DNA of 64,000 bases from Pseudobdellovibrionaceae bacterium (GTDB lineage Bacteria > Bdellovibrionota > FAC87 > UBA2466 > JACKAF01). Of the stretch, positions 16,821 through 24,682 are shown piece after piece; the first letter of the stretch is position 1; the number at the start of each line of letters is the position of its first letter. The notes under the pieces were generated by a model. The model saw only the letters and a list, made by a program, of their open reading frames with translations. It searched no databases and was not told where the DNA came from. A program made the translations under genes and the position numbers. Location of the stretch: the NCBI GenBank assembly GCA_020635235.1, contig JACKAF010000005.1, positions 97,513 to 161,512 of the forward strand, read 5' to 3'.

Positions 16821-17687
16821 ATGGGTTCAACACAAGATGAAGTGGAAGTTTCGTACGGCGTAAGTAACGACTTCTTTAAGCTCTGGCTTGATGAGCGCAT
16901 GAATTACACATGCGCCTTGTTTGAGGACACCGAGAATTTTTCGGACAATTTTGAGCAGGCTCAAGACAATAAGTTGCGGCGATTGAGCCGATTCGCGAAT
17001 ATTGGACCGCATACGGAAAGCGTGCTTGATATCGGGTGCGGCTGGGGCGCCAATATCGAGTACCAGGCCTTGGTCAACAAGGTACCTGATGTCCATGGGT
17101 TCACGCTAAGCCCGGAACAGGCAAAAAAATGCCAGGAGCGAAATCTTCCGAATACCACCGCCACTTGTGACGACTATAAAACGTATCAGCCACCGCGCAA
17201 GTTTGATGCCATCATGAGCATCTGCATGATGGAACACATCGTATCTCCTGAGGACGCCCGAGCAGGAAAAGCCGTTGACCTTTACCGAGACTACTTTCGC
17301 CGCGCACATGAGTGGAGCAAGCCGGGTACTTACTTCGGGTTGCAAACCATCACGCGCTGCCAGGTACCTCGCAATAAGAAGGACCTCGATGATTTGCGGC
17401 ATGCCACGTATGTGATCTTTCCTGGTGCGGTTACGCCTCGGGTAGAAGATATTATCGTCGCCACCGTTCCGTACTTTGAAGTGATGGAAATGCATTCCAT
17501 GCGCTTTCATTACCGCAAGACTTGCGAGCATTGGCTTACCCGTCTTCAAAAGAACGAAGCACTGATTCGCGAGAAATGGGGCAGCGAGGTCTTTGAAGAC
17601 TACGATAGATATCTATCGACGTGCATTAAGGCTTTTGAAAACAATTGGCAGTCGCTGCATCAGTATTCTCTGAAGAGACTGGATTAA
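16821..17687 (+). CDS. Cyclopropane-fatty-acid-synthase-family methyltransferase
   Basis: A 288-residue SAM-dependent enzyme of the CFAS/mycolic-acid methyltransferase superfamily. The family start is visible as VSYGVSNDFFKLWLDERMNYTCALF. SAM motif I is VLDIGCGWGANIEY, then the GFTLSPEQAKKC segment and the post-I SICMMEHI region. Members add a methylene or methyl group at lipid double bonds; the fungal sphingolipid C9-methyltransferase belongs to this superfamily. It is the first gene of the operon with ACP, acyl-AMP ligase and desaturase, so its substrate is probably a long-chain lipid or acyl-ACP intermediate. ATG 16821 has GAGGGA 5 nt upstream. It is shorter than E. coli Cfa (382) because the N-terminal Cfa domain is lacking. 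Confidence 0.85.
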   Translation: MGSTQDEVEVSYGVSNDFFKLWLDERMNYTCALFEDTENFSDNFEQAQDNKLRRLSRFANIGPHTESVLDIGCGWGANIEYQALVNKVPDVHGFTLSPEQAKKCQERNLPNTTATCDDYKTYQPPRKFDAIMSICMMEHIVSPEDARAGKAVDLYRDYFRRAHEWSKPGTYFGLQTITRCQVPRNKKDLDDLRHATYVIFPGAVTPRVEDIIVATVPYFEVMEMHSMRFHYRKTCEHWLTRLQKNEALIREKWGSEVFEDYDRYLSTCIKAFENNWQSLHQYSLKRLD

Positions 17688-17712
17688 CTTTTTGACGGAT
17701 TGGAGGCCCTCG

Positions 17713-17958
17713 GTGGGTGAGACTGACGTACTTTCTATGTTCACGCGGATTGCGAAGGAAGTTGAAAAAGACAAGAAATTTCCAGAGATTAGCTTGGACA
17801 CCAAGATATCTGCACTAGGAATCGATTCTCTTTCCATGATGGAAATCGTGGGGGCCATGGAGGACGAACTCGATGTAGTGATTCCGGACGAGAAACTGGC
17901 GACCTTGCAGACGGTAGCCGACATCGATCGTGTAATTCGTGAGCAAACGAACGCCTAG
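17713..17958 (+). CDS. Acyl carrier protein (dedicated)
   Basis: An 81-residue four-helix acyl carrier protein. The phosphopantetheine attachment serine is in the motif LGIDSLSMMEIVGAMED (the DSL serine), and the protein is acidic overall. I place the start at GTG 17713, preceded by GGAGG with a 6-nt spacer; an in-frame TTG at 17692 exists but would add seven residues before the domain. It sits 25 bp after the methyltransferase and 20 bp before the fatty acyl-AMP ligase, and would receive a fatty acid from that ligase for use by the SPT-type enzyme. It is distinct from housekeeping AcpP in context (no fab genes here). Confidence 0.9.
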   Translation: MGETDVLSMFTRIAKEVEKDKKFPEISLDTKISALGIDSLSMMEIVGAMEDELDVVIPDEKLATLQTVADIDRVIREQTNA

Positions 17959-17978
17959 TTTAAAAAACGAGGTTGGGA

Positions 17979-19715
17979 GTGCGTGAGCGAATAGCCTGCT
18001 CTACACTGGTGGATCTGGTTCTTTCCAGATCCGAATCTAGGCCGGGGCAAAACAGCCATATTTTTCTGCGAGACGGACAGTCCGACGAGCAGATCATAAC
18101 CTATGCAGACTTGGACCAAAAGGCCCGTGCCTTGGCGGTAACCCTGTCGCAGTTTGCATCCCCTGGCGATTCGGTTCTCATTAACCACAATCCCGGTTTG
18201 GAATACGTTTGTTCTTTTTTTGGGTGTCTCTACGCCGGTGTCGTCGCGATCCCGGTTTACCCGCCCCGCTTCAATCAGAAACTAGAACGTCTGGATTCCA
18301 TAGTCCGCGAGGCCCTGCCGAAGGTGGCGCTGACCTCCGGGGGAATTCTTGATAATCTTTCGCCTCATTTCGAGGCCCATCCGTTGTTGCGCGATCTTAC
18401 TTGGGTAGACACTGAAAAAGTGAACGCAGATTGGCGTGGCTGGAAACGTCCGGATATCGGGGCCGATTCTCTCGCGTTCCTCCAGTACACTTCCGGTTCA
18501 ACGTCTCAGCCTAAGGGCGTGATGCTAAGCCACGGAAATTTGTTGAGTAACTTGGAATGTATTAGCGAAGCTTTCGAAGTTCATGACGGGAGCTCGTCCT
18601 TTAGCTGGTTGCCCCCGTACCATGATATGGGGCTAATCGGTGGCATTCTTGAGCCGATCTATGCCGGTATTCCCGTGACGATGATGTCACCTTACACGTT
18701 TCTCATGCGCCCGTTTCGTTGGCTCCAGGCCCTTACAAAGTACAAGACCACTTTTTCCGGAGCGCCCAATTTCGCGTATGAACTTTGTACTCACCGGGTC
18801 ACCGAAAAGCAGATGAGCGAGTTGGACTTGAGCCACTGGGAGCTGGCCTATTGTGGGGCCGAGCCCATTCGAGCCGACGTATTGGAACGCTTTTCTCAAA
18901 AATTTGCCGCGGTAGGCTTCAAGTCCGAGGCTTTCTACCCTTGTTATGGTTTGGCAGAATCGACGCTCATGGTGACGGGGGCCCACCGACGGAAAGCGCC
19001 CGTCATCGGATACTTTGATCGAAATCAACTTGAGACTGAGGGCAAGGGAGTTCACACTGAGCCAGGATTGGGTGCAAACGCTCTTGTCAGTTGCGGAAAG
19101 ACCGTATTGGACCATGACGTAGTGATTGTAAATCCCCAGACGTTCGAGGCTTGCTCTGAGGGAACTGTGGGTGAGATTTGGGTGAGCGGCCCTTCTGTAG
19201 CTCTGGGGTACTGGAAACAGCCCGAATCTACCTCGCGGACTTTTGGGGTGAGGCTAGAAGGATCGGACAGACGCTTTCTTCGCACCGGAGATCTCGGTTT
19301 TCTTTTTGACGACGAGCTATTTGTGACGGGTCGTATTAAAGACATGGTGATTATTCGCGGGCGCAACATTTTTCCTCAGGATGTCGAGCGCGCCGTGGAA
19401 CTCAGTCACCCCTCTTTGAAGGTGGGCTCGGGAGCGGTCGTATCTGTGGAACAGGGTGGCGAGGAACGGCTGGTCGTGATTCAGGAAGTCTCGCGCCAAG
19501 CCCTTCGCGATGTGGATCTGGATGAAGTCGTGGAGAGCATTAAAAGCCGTGTAGTTGAGGAATTTGGCATTACGCCGTATGCTATTAGTCTAATTAAATC
19601 GAACAGTATCCCTCTAACCAGCAGTGGAAAAGTTAAGCGCCAGGCTTCTAAGTTGCAGTTCCTTCAGGGGGAATTGTCGGAGATAAAGCGGTCATTGGAA
19701 ACCGCGGAAAACTAA
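17979..19715 (+). CDS. Fatty acyl-AMP ligase / acyl-ACP synthetase
   Basis: A 578-residue adenylate-forming enzyme that activates a fatty acid as acyl-AMP and loads it on a carrier protein. Motifs: the P-loop QYTSGSTSQPKGVMLSHGNL, the FAAL hallmark SWLPPYHDMGLIGGIL, YCGAEPI, FYPCYGLAESTLMVTG, and the hinge GRIKDMVIIRGRNIFPQDVE with the terminal SSGKVKRQ lysine. The YHDMGLIGG and YGLAESTL wording is typical of the FAAL branch (FadD32-like), not of acyl-CoA synthetases. GTG 17979 follows GAGG at 6 nt; the TTG at 17973 is directly against it. It follows the ACP gene, its likely partner. Its stop overlaps the desaturase start by 1 bp. Confidence 0.9.
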   Translation: MRERIACSTLVDLVLSRSESRPGQNSHIFLRDGQSDEQIITYADLDQKARALAVTLSQFASPGDSVLINHNPGLEYVCSFFGCLYAGVVAIPVYPPRFNQKLERLDSIVREALPKVALTSGGILDNLSPHFEAHPLLRDLTWVDTEKVNADWRGWKRPDIGADSLAFLQYTSGSTSQPKGVMLSHGNLLSNLECISEAFEVHDGSSSFSWLPPYHDMGLIGGILEPIYAGIPVTMMSPYTFLMRPFRWLQALTKYKTTFSGAPNFAYELCTHRVTEKQMSELDLSHWELAYCGAEPIRADVLERFSQKFAAVGFKSEAFYPCYGLAESTLMVTGAHRRKAPVIGYFDRNQLETEGKGVHTEPGLGANALVSCGKTVLDHDVVIVNPQTFEACSEGTVGEIWVSGPSVALGYWKQPESTSRTFGVRLEGSDRRFLRTGDLGFLFDDELFVTGRIKDMVIIRGRNIFPQDVERAVELSHPSLKVGSGAVVSVEQGGEERLVVIQEVSRQALRDVDLDEVVESIKSRVVEEFGITPYAISLIKSNSIPLTSSGKVKRQASKLQFLQGELSEIKRSLETAEN

Positions 19716-20722
19716 TGAGAACCTTGCAAGAATTGATGAGTGCGAGTGCTCCGTTCGCGAAGGAAGATCCGAAGCGAAGTTGGTGGCACTTGATTTCGAC
19801 CGCGATAGTTTTGGCGGTTTTGATCGCCGGCACCTTGAGCCCGCTTCCGCTGGTCTTGCGCATTTTGATGAGCCTGTTCGCGGGTGGCGTCGTTGTTCGA
19901 ATGTTTATCATCTACCACGACTACCAGCACGGGGCGATTTTCCGATCCTCCAAGCTCGCAAAGCCCTTCATGAACTGTTTGGGGATTTTGGTATTGAACC
20001 CCCCGAACATTTGGAATCGTTCGCACAACTATCACCATAGCCGCAACTCGCAGATCGCTACCGCGAGCATCGGATCTTTTCCGATCATGACCGTGAGTGA
20101 GTACAACCGTGCTCCCTTTTCCGTCCGCCTGCGCTACCGGCTAAGCCGCAGCCCGTTGCCCTTCTTGTCCGGTCACGTGATTATTTTTGTTTTGGGAATG
20201 TGCCTAAGTTCTTTTGTAAAAGACCCTCGAAAGCATTGGGATTCCCTGGTGGCCTTGCTGGTGCATCTTGGATTTGTGTGGGTTTTGGCTTCGGTTAGCC
20301 TGTCGGCGTTAGTGCTTGCTTACCTGCTTCCGCTCTACATGTCCTGTATGCTCGGTGCGTACCTTTTCTACATCCAGCACAATTTTCCGACCATGCAGCT
20401 GAAGCCTCGCGAAGAATGGACCTTCCTATTCGCGGCGCTAAACTCCTCCTCCTTTATGGAAGGGAGTCCGCTGATTCACTGGCTGACCGGAAACATCGGC
20501 TATCACCACGTGCACCACCTGAATTCTCGAATCCCCTTTTATAGACTGCCGGAAGCCATGGCAGCGATTCCGGAACTTCAAAATCCGGGGCGCACCTCGT
20601 TGCGGCCACGAGATATTGCCAGTTGCATGCGTTTGAAACTCTGGGATCCCGAGCAGCACCGTATGGTCTCTTTCGCCGAGGCGAGGCCAGTCAGGCAGCG
20701 AGCTCTTTCGGGAGCCCACTAA
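19715..20722 (+). CDS. Membrane fatty acid desaturase/hydroxylase
   Basis: A 335-residue di-iron membrane oxidase. The three His boxes are HDYQHG (about residue 68), HNYHHS (about 107) and HHVHHLN (about 268). Hydrophobic hairpins lie before box 1 and between boxes 2 and 3. Such enzymes insert double bonds or hydroxyl groups in acyl or sphingoid chains, using O2 and a reductase. Box spacing fits acyl-lipid desaturases; hydroxylation cannot be excluded. It is translationally coupled to the ligase gene (TAATG overlap), so its substrate is probably the lipid made by this operon. Either desaturation or 4-hydroxylation of a long-chain base would be chemically sensible here, but that is inference. 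Confidence 0.88.
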   Translation: MRTLQELMSASAPFAKEDPKRSWWHLISTAIVLAVLIAGTLSPLPLVLRILMSLFAGGVVVRMFIIYHDYQHGAIFRSSKLAKPFMNCLGILVLNPPNIWNRSHNYHHSRNSQIATASIGSFPIMTVSEYNRAPFSVRLRYRLSRSPLPFLSGHVIIFVLGMCLSSFVKDPRKHWDSLVALLVHLGFVWVLASVSLSALVLAYLLPLYMSCMLGAYLFYIQHNFPTMQLKPREEWTFLFAALNSSSFMEGSPLIHWLTGNIGYHHVHHLNSRIPFYRLPEAMAAIPELQNPGRTSLRPRDIASCMRLKLWDPEQHRMVSFAEARPVRQRALSGAH

Positions 20723-20805
20723 CCAAATAGTCAGTAATTTCCCTTACCTAAATTAAAAACTCTGCCGATAGCATTAGTGCATTCGTGTGAGACCAGAGGA
20801 TTGCT

Positions 20806-22515
20806 TTGCAAAGCTTCAGAGCCGCCATTGAAATCTACCTAAGCCTGTTGAGGGGCGTGCGCCGCCGCGCCCTGTGGATTCCTATTCTTTCGGCGATTAG
20901 CGGCGTGTTGGAATCGAGCAGCATTGTCATCCTTTTTAGCACCAACTTCATTTCAGCCTCCCCGGAAACGGGCAAAGTCGCACGGCTGGTGCTTGATATG
21001 GGTATTACTCCGCTCGCCGGCGTGGTCATCTTTTTGCTGGTTTACGGTGGGGCTGCCGGGCTCCAGTACGGGGTTCGACTCCTCGAAGGTACCGTGATGA
21101 CCCACGTCGAACTCGAAAAGCGCGCGGGCCTGATGCTCGATGTTATCCGGGCCGAGTGGGTGTATCTGAGCGCCGTACCCATCGAAAAAATTCACACCGC
21201 ACTGACGAGTTGCATCTACGCACTTCGGGTAGGCCTCAAAGCTTTCTTGGAACTCGCCTCTGATACCTTGGTGCTTGCGGCATTCGTGGTGGTCGCCACG
21301 ATTACCGCACCTTTGCCCGTATTTTCGGCGTGTCTGGCGGGTATGGTTTATCTCGGTTTCTATCTCCAAATTACTCGAAAAATACGAGCAAATGCGGCTG
21401 AAACTCCGCGGGCAAACGGGACCCTATTTAGGGAATACGGGAACGTACTTCACAACCTTAAACTTTGGAAAGTCAGCGCCGACAACGAGCGCATCAATGC
21501 CAACCTGAGACCGGCTCTCAACAAGATCAAGGAAATCGAACTCGTTGCCAAGCATTTGAGTGCGAGGAACCGCTTTGGATTTTTAATGTTTGGTGGACTT
21601 TTTATTGCGGCGCTGACGTTGACAGCTATCTACACGAACGGAACGGCGACGGGCTCCGTATTTGCGATTATTGTTTTGTTTCTCCGAATTTCCAGCAAGG
21701 TATTCAACATCCAGGCCGCGATACTTGGTTTGGTCCACCAATACCATTCAATAAAGATGCTTCATGATTTGCAGTTGGATATGCGGGCTCGCGGAGAGCG
21801 AGTTACGGGAAAAGTTAAAGCCCAACTACAGCGCCAGATGACTTTCGAACGTATTTCCTTTTCTTATGAATCTAACAACCGTTCGGTTTTCAAGGATCTG
21901 AGTTTTGTTTTGGAGCGGGGGCAGTTCATTGGCATTCTTGGTCGCTCCGGGATAGGTAAGTCCACTCTACTGGATATGATCTGTGGTTTACTCAAGCCTT
22001 CTTCAGGGCGGATCTCGGTAGATGGCGCGGACTTTTCCGATCTTGATTTGAGCCACTGGCGCCGAAGCATCGGTTTTCTAACGCAAGAAGCGCCCTTGGT
22101 GACGGGTACAGTACGGGACAATATCTTATGGGGGCAGCCTTACGATGCGGATCGCTTTCAGTCCGCGCTGCGGGATGCGAATTTAGAAGAATGGGTGCAT
22201 TCCCTGACGGGCGGGATTGACGCAAAGGTGAAGTCGGGAGGGATTCAGTTCTCCGGCGGCCAGCGCCAACGTTTGGCCCTCGCGCGAGCGCTTTACAAGG
22301 GGGCTTCGTTGCTTCTTTTGGACGAACCCACGAGTTCCGTAGATCGAGAAAGCGAAGTTCAGATCGTAAAAGCGATCGAGAAATTGAAAGGCAATACGAC
22401 CATTGTCCTTATTACGCACGACCAAGAAATTCTCAAGTCTGCTGATGTTGTTTATACCGTCGTGAATGGTGGGCTTACTCGAGTAACCGAAGAACTTTCT
22501 AGCGGAGTCGCATAA
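20806..22515 (+). CDS. ABC exporter, MsbA-like half transporter
   Basis: A 569-residue protein with a fused transmembrane domain (about residues 1-310, with five to six hydrophobic segments) and a nucleotide-binding domain. The NBD has Walker A GILGRSGIGKST, signature FSGGQRQRLALARAL, Walker B SLLLLDEPTSSVD and the H-loop LITHD. The architecture is that of MsbA/PglK-type lipid or lipid-linked oligosaccharide flippases working as homodimers in the inner membrane. The start is TTG 20806, with AGAGGA 5 nt upstream. It follows the desaturase after 83 bp and precedes an O-antigen-ligase-like gene, suggesting it flips the new lipid or a lipid-linked glycan to the periplasmic face. Confidence 0.88.
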   Translation: MQSFRAAIEIYLSLLRGVRRRALWIPILSAISGVLESSSIVILFSTNFISASPETGKVARLVLDMGITPLAGVVIFLLVYGGAAGLQYGVRLLEGTVMTHVELEKRAGLMLDVIRAEWVYLSAVPIEKIHTALTSCIYALRVGLKAFLELASDTLVLAAFVVVATITAPLPVFSACLAGMVYLGFYLQITRKIRANAAETPRANGTLFREYGNVLHNLKLWKVSADNERINANLRPALNKIKEIELVAKHLSARNRFGFLMFGGLFIAALTLTAIYTNGTATGSVFAIIVLFLRISSKVFNIQAAILGLVHQYHSIKMLHDLQLDMRARGERVTGKVKAQLQRQMTFERISFSYESNNRSVFKDLSFVLERGQFIGILGRSGIGKSTLLDMICGLLKPSSGRISVDGADFSDLDLSHWRRSIGFLTQEAPLVTGTVRDNILWGQPYDADRFQSALRDANLEEWVHSLTGGIDAKVKSGGIQFSGGQRQRLALARALYKGASLLLLDEPTSSVDRESEVQIVKAIEKLKGNTTIVLITHDQEILKSADVVYTVVNGGLTRVTEELSSGVA

Positions 22516-22524
22516 AGTTTCTCC

Positions 22525-23805
22525 ATGAGCATGAGAACACAAAGGTTAGGCAATCGACTCGTCAAACTAGCGAGCGATACTGTCTTAAAGCGACCATTTA
22601 TTTTCCCTATTGGCATCTATCTGTGTTTGACTTTTATTCAGCAGATTTTGACCAATACTTGGGTTCGTGACTTCTTGCTTTATTCGATACTCGTTCTTTT
22701 AGCAAAGCAGGTCACGCGTTGGCGGGGAATCTATCTATCCAGTTTCCTGCTTTTTTTGTATGGCTCACTGATTGCCGCAAGTGTCACCTGGAACGTGTAT
22801 GATCCTGGCGAATTCAGTATTCCCGGAATGATGGCGATCGTTACCCTGGCAGCGTTTTTAGCCAATCACCATTACACGGAGCAGGATCTCAGAGACGCCC
22901 GGAATATGTTCTTCTTTGGAGGTGTGGCGACTTCCCTTTACATGCTTTTTCAATACTATTTTGGAGAAGCTCTCATTATCGACGATCGCTTGGTTCTGGG
23001 GACTCCAACGAATCATGAGGATCCTAATACGCTCTGCGCCTATCTCACGATGTCCTTGGCCGCGGGCTTCCAGATCATTGTCGCCTCGAAATCAACTACG
23101 AGGCGCCTGTTTGCAGTATTGTGCACTGGCGCGGTCGTCGTCATCATGATGTTAACGGGATCCCGAAGCGGTTTTGTAGGAATGAGTGTGGCTTTCGCCG
23201 TCTTTGTCTTGGGTTCCAACTTAGCCAGAAAGCATAAGGTCACTATCATTGTGGTGGCTTTTCTTAGCCTGCCGTATTTGCCTGGATTCTCAGGGGTGAT
23301 GGAGCGCTTCAACTCAGCGGATTCGAGCGGTAGCGGTCGTATCTATATTTGGAATGTGGCCATTTACCGTTTCAAGGAGAAGTTTTTCCTCGGGCACGGA
23401 GCAGAAAGCTTCGGGTATCTCTATTATGAGCTGGGGAAAACGAAAATTAAGGCGGTACACAGCACGCAGCTGACTACTTTGGTCGAGCAGGGGATAGTAG
23501 GCTTTTCGCTGTTAATGTTCATTACGCTTTTCATATCACTAAAAGGCTATCTAAACTTGTCGCGCACTAAAGGGGTATGGCTGTTAGCGGCCTTCACCTC
23601 GTTTTATGTACAAAGTATGTTCCTGTCTCTGCTCCAGACCCGAGCATTTTGGTTGGTTTTAGGGCTGTTTGCCGGCGCCGCCCAGCACAGGATACAGGTG
23701 TTGAAACGGAATAGAAGAAGCTATGTCTACGATGGCGCGTCGATGCAGCGTTCTGCCCGAAAGCGAATGCCCTCGCTGGGGGGCAGGGATCCTTCCGCCG
23801 CCTAG
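22525..23805 (+). CDS. O-antigen ligase/polymerase-like membrane protein (Wzy/WaaL type)
   Basis: A 426-residue polytopic inner-membrane protein with about ten hydrophobic helices. A larger periplasmic loop (about residues 265-315, around RIYIWNVAIYRFKEKFFLGHGAESFGYLYYELGK) has the layout of the Wzy_C/O-antigen ligase domain. These proteins polymerise or transfer undecaprenyl-linked glycans in the periplasm. Whether it acts as polymerase, or as a ligase that attaches glycan to a lipid, is not decidable from sequence. The gene starts 9 bp after the ABC transporter stop, a strong sign of co-transcription. The basic C-terminal tail (about 40 residues) is cytoplasmic by the positive-inside rule. 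Confidence 0.82.
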   Translation: MSMRTQRLGNRLVKLASDTVLKRPFIFPIGIYLCLTFIQQILTNTWVRDFLLYSILVLLAKQVTRWRGIYLSSFLLFLYGSLIAASVTWNVYDPGEFSIPGMMAIVTLAAFLANHHYTEQDLRDARNMFFFGGVATSLYMLFQYYFGEALIIDDRLVLGTPTNHEDPNTLCAYLTMSLAAGFQIIVASKSTTRRLFAVLCTGAVVVIMMLTGSRSGFVGMSVAFAVFVLGSNLARKHKVTIIVVAFLSLPYLPGFSGVMERFNSADSSGSGRIYIWNVAIYRFKEKFFLGHGAESFGYLYYELGKTKIKAVHSTQLTTLVEQGIVGFSLLMFITLFISLKGYLNLSRTKGVWLLAAFTSFYVQSMFLSLLQTRAFWLVLGLFAGAAQHRIQVLKRNRRSYVYDGASMQRSARKRMPSLGGRDPSAA

Positions 23806-23806
23806 C

Positions 23807-24598
23807 TCAGCGAGAGAGTATTTTCGAGAAAAAGCGCTTACTTTTTGAGACTTCTGTCGGTTCGTTTTCGATGTCGTTGAGCTTCAAAAACCTCGTGACG
23901 TAATCAAAAATAGCCTCAGCGTTCGTACCTGCACCAATCTCTATTTCAATCTCGTAAATTGTCTCATCGAGAATCTTGGCCTTGTCTACTTCAATTTCAA
24001 GTCCGTTGGGGAGACGAAGCAACGTGCGCTTGGTTTTTATTTGTCCTAAATAGAGTAGTTTCTTTTGGCCAACGGGTAGTTTCGATTTGATCTCTTTTGG
24101 AAGGTCAATATCTCGCTCCCCTTCAATCATGGCGTAGAGTTCCTCGGGTGAGGCGAAGGCCGTGATTTCCCGGCGAATCTTCGGGGGGTGTTGTGAGCTG
24201 ACTACCTTGGAGGATGGCAACTTGAGGGTGACCTCACCGTCTGTTCTATTGGTAATGCGGAAACGCAAGCGCGCCTTTTTCGAGTAGAGTCTAAAGTCCC
24301 GGGTGTCGAAATAGTGATTTCGCATCTTGAGTACCCGCTCGGTTCTTACGGAACCCAGGTTCAAGAGGCGTTCGTAGGAGGCTTTGCTCAAAGAAAACTT
24401 GTATTCGATCTCGTCGTGATCCGAAACGTCCGCGTCGAAATATTCGGCTGCAAGTGAATCATAAAGTTGAACGTTCGCTTCTCTCAGCATAGCTACACGA
24501 CACTCCTGCTTTCTTGCTGCAAACGCAGCTGAAAACGAAAACACAAATGTTGGAATCAAAGCTGCATGCCAAAACCGCAACCCAACAGCCCCCTGCAT
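23807..24598 (-). CDS. CYTH-domain (triphosphate tunnel metalloenzyme-like) protein
   Basis: 263 residues. The C-terminal two thirds is a CYTH/TTM domain. The metal and phosphate motif ExExK appears as EIEYKF (about residue 62). It is followed by alternating charged strands YFDTRDFRLYSKKARLRFR, EVTLKLP, RTLLRLPNGLEIEVDKAKI and YEIEIEIG, which form the charged tunnel. CYTH proteins hydrolyse or bind triphosphates (thiamine-PPP, polyphosphate). The first about 28 residues look like a signal peptide (LIPTFVFSFSAAFA), which is unusual for a CYTH protein. If translation instead starts at ATG 24490, with AGGAG 12 nt upstream, the protein is cytoplasmic. It neighbours phoX, so a phosphate-related role is plausible. 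Confidence 0.8.
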   Translation of the reverse strand: MQGAVGLRFWHAALIPTFVFSFSAAFAARKQECRVAMLREANVQLYDSLAAEYFDADVSDHDEIEYKFSLSKASYERLLNLGSVRTERVLKMRNHYFDTRDFRLYSKKARLRFRITNRTDGEVTLKLPSSKVVSSQHPPKIRREITAFASPEELYAMIEGERDIDLPKEIKSKLPVGQKKLLYLGQIKTKRTLLRLPNGLEIEVDKAKILDETIYEIEIEIGAGTNAEAIFDYVTRFLKLNDIENEPTEVSKSKRFFSKILSR

Positions 24599-24682
24599 TA
24601 ACCCTGTTCCCTTTCAGATGTACCGCACTCCGATAAAGAAAACGTAAATATTAGGAAAAGTTTCTGGCTGAAACCGCTGCGC

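Noticed and set aside
20806..22515. Wzm/Wzt-type capsule ABC exporter
   Set aside because: Membrane and ATPase domains are fused in one chain, as in MsbA/PglK, rather than split into two proteins.
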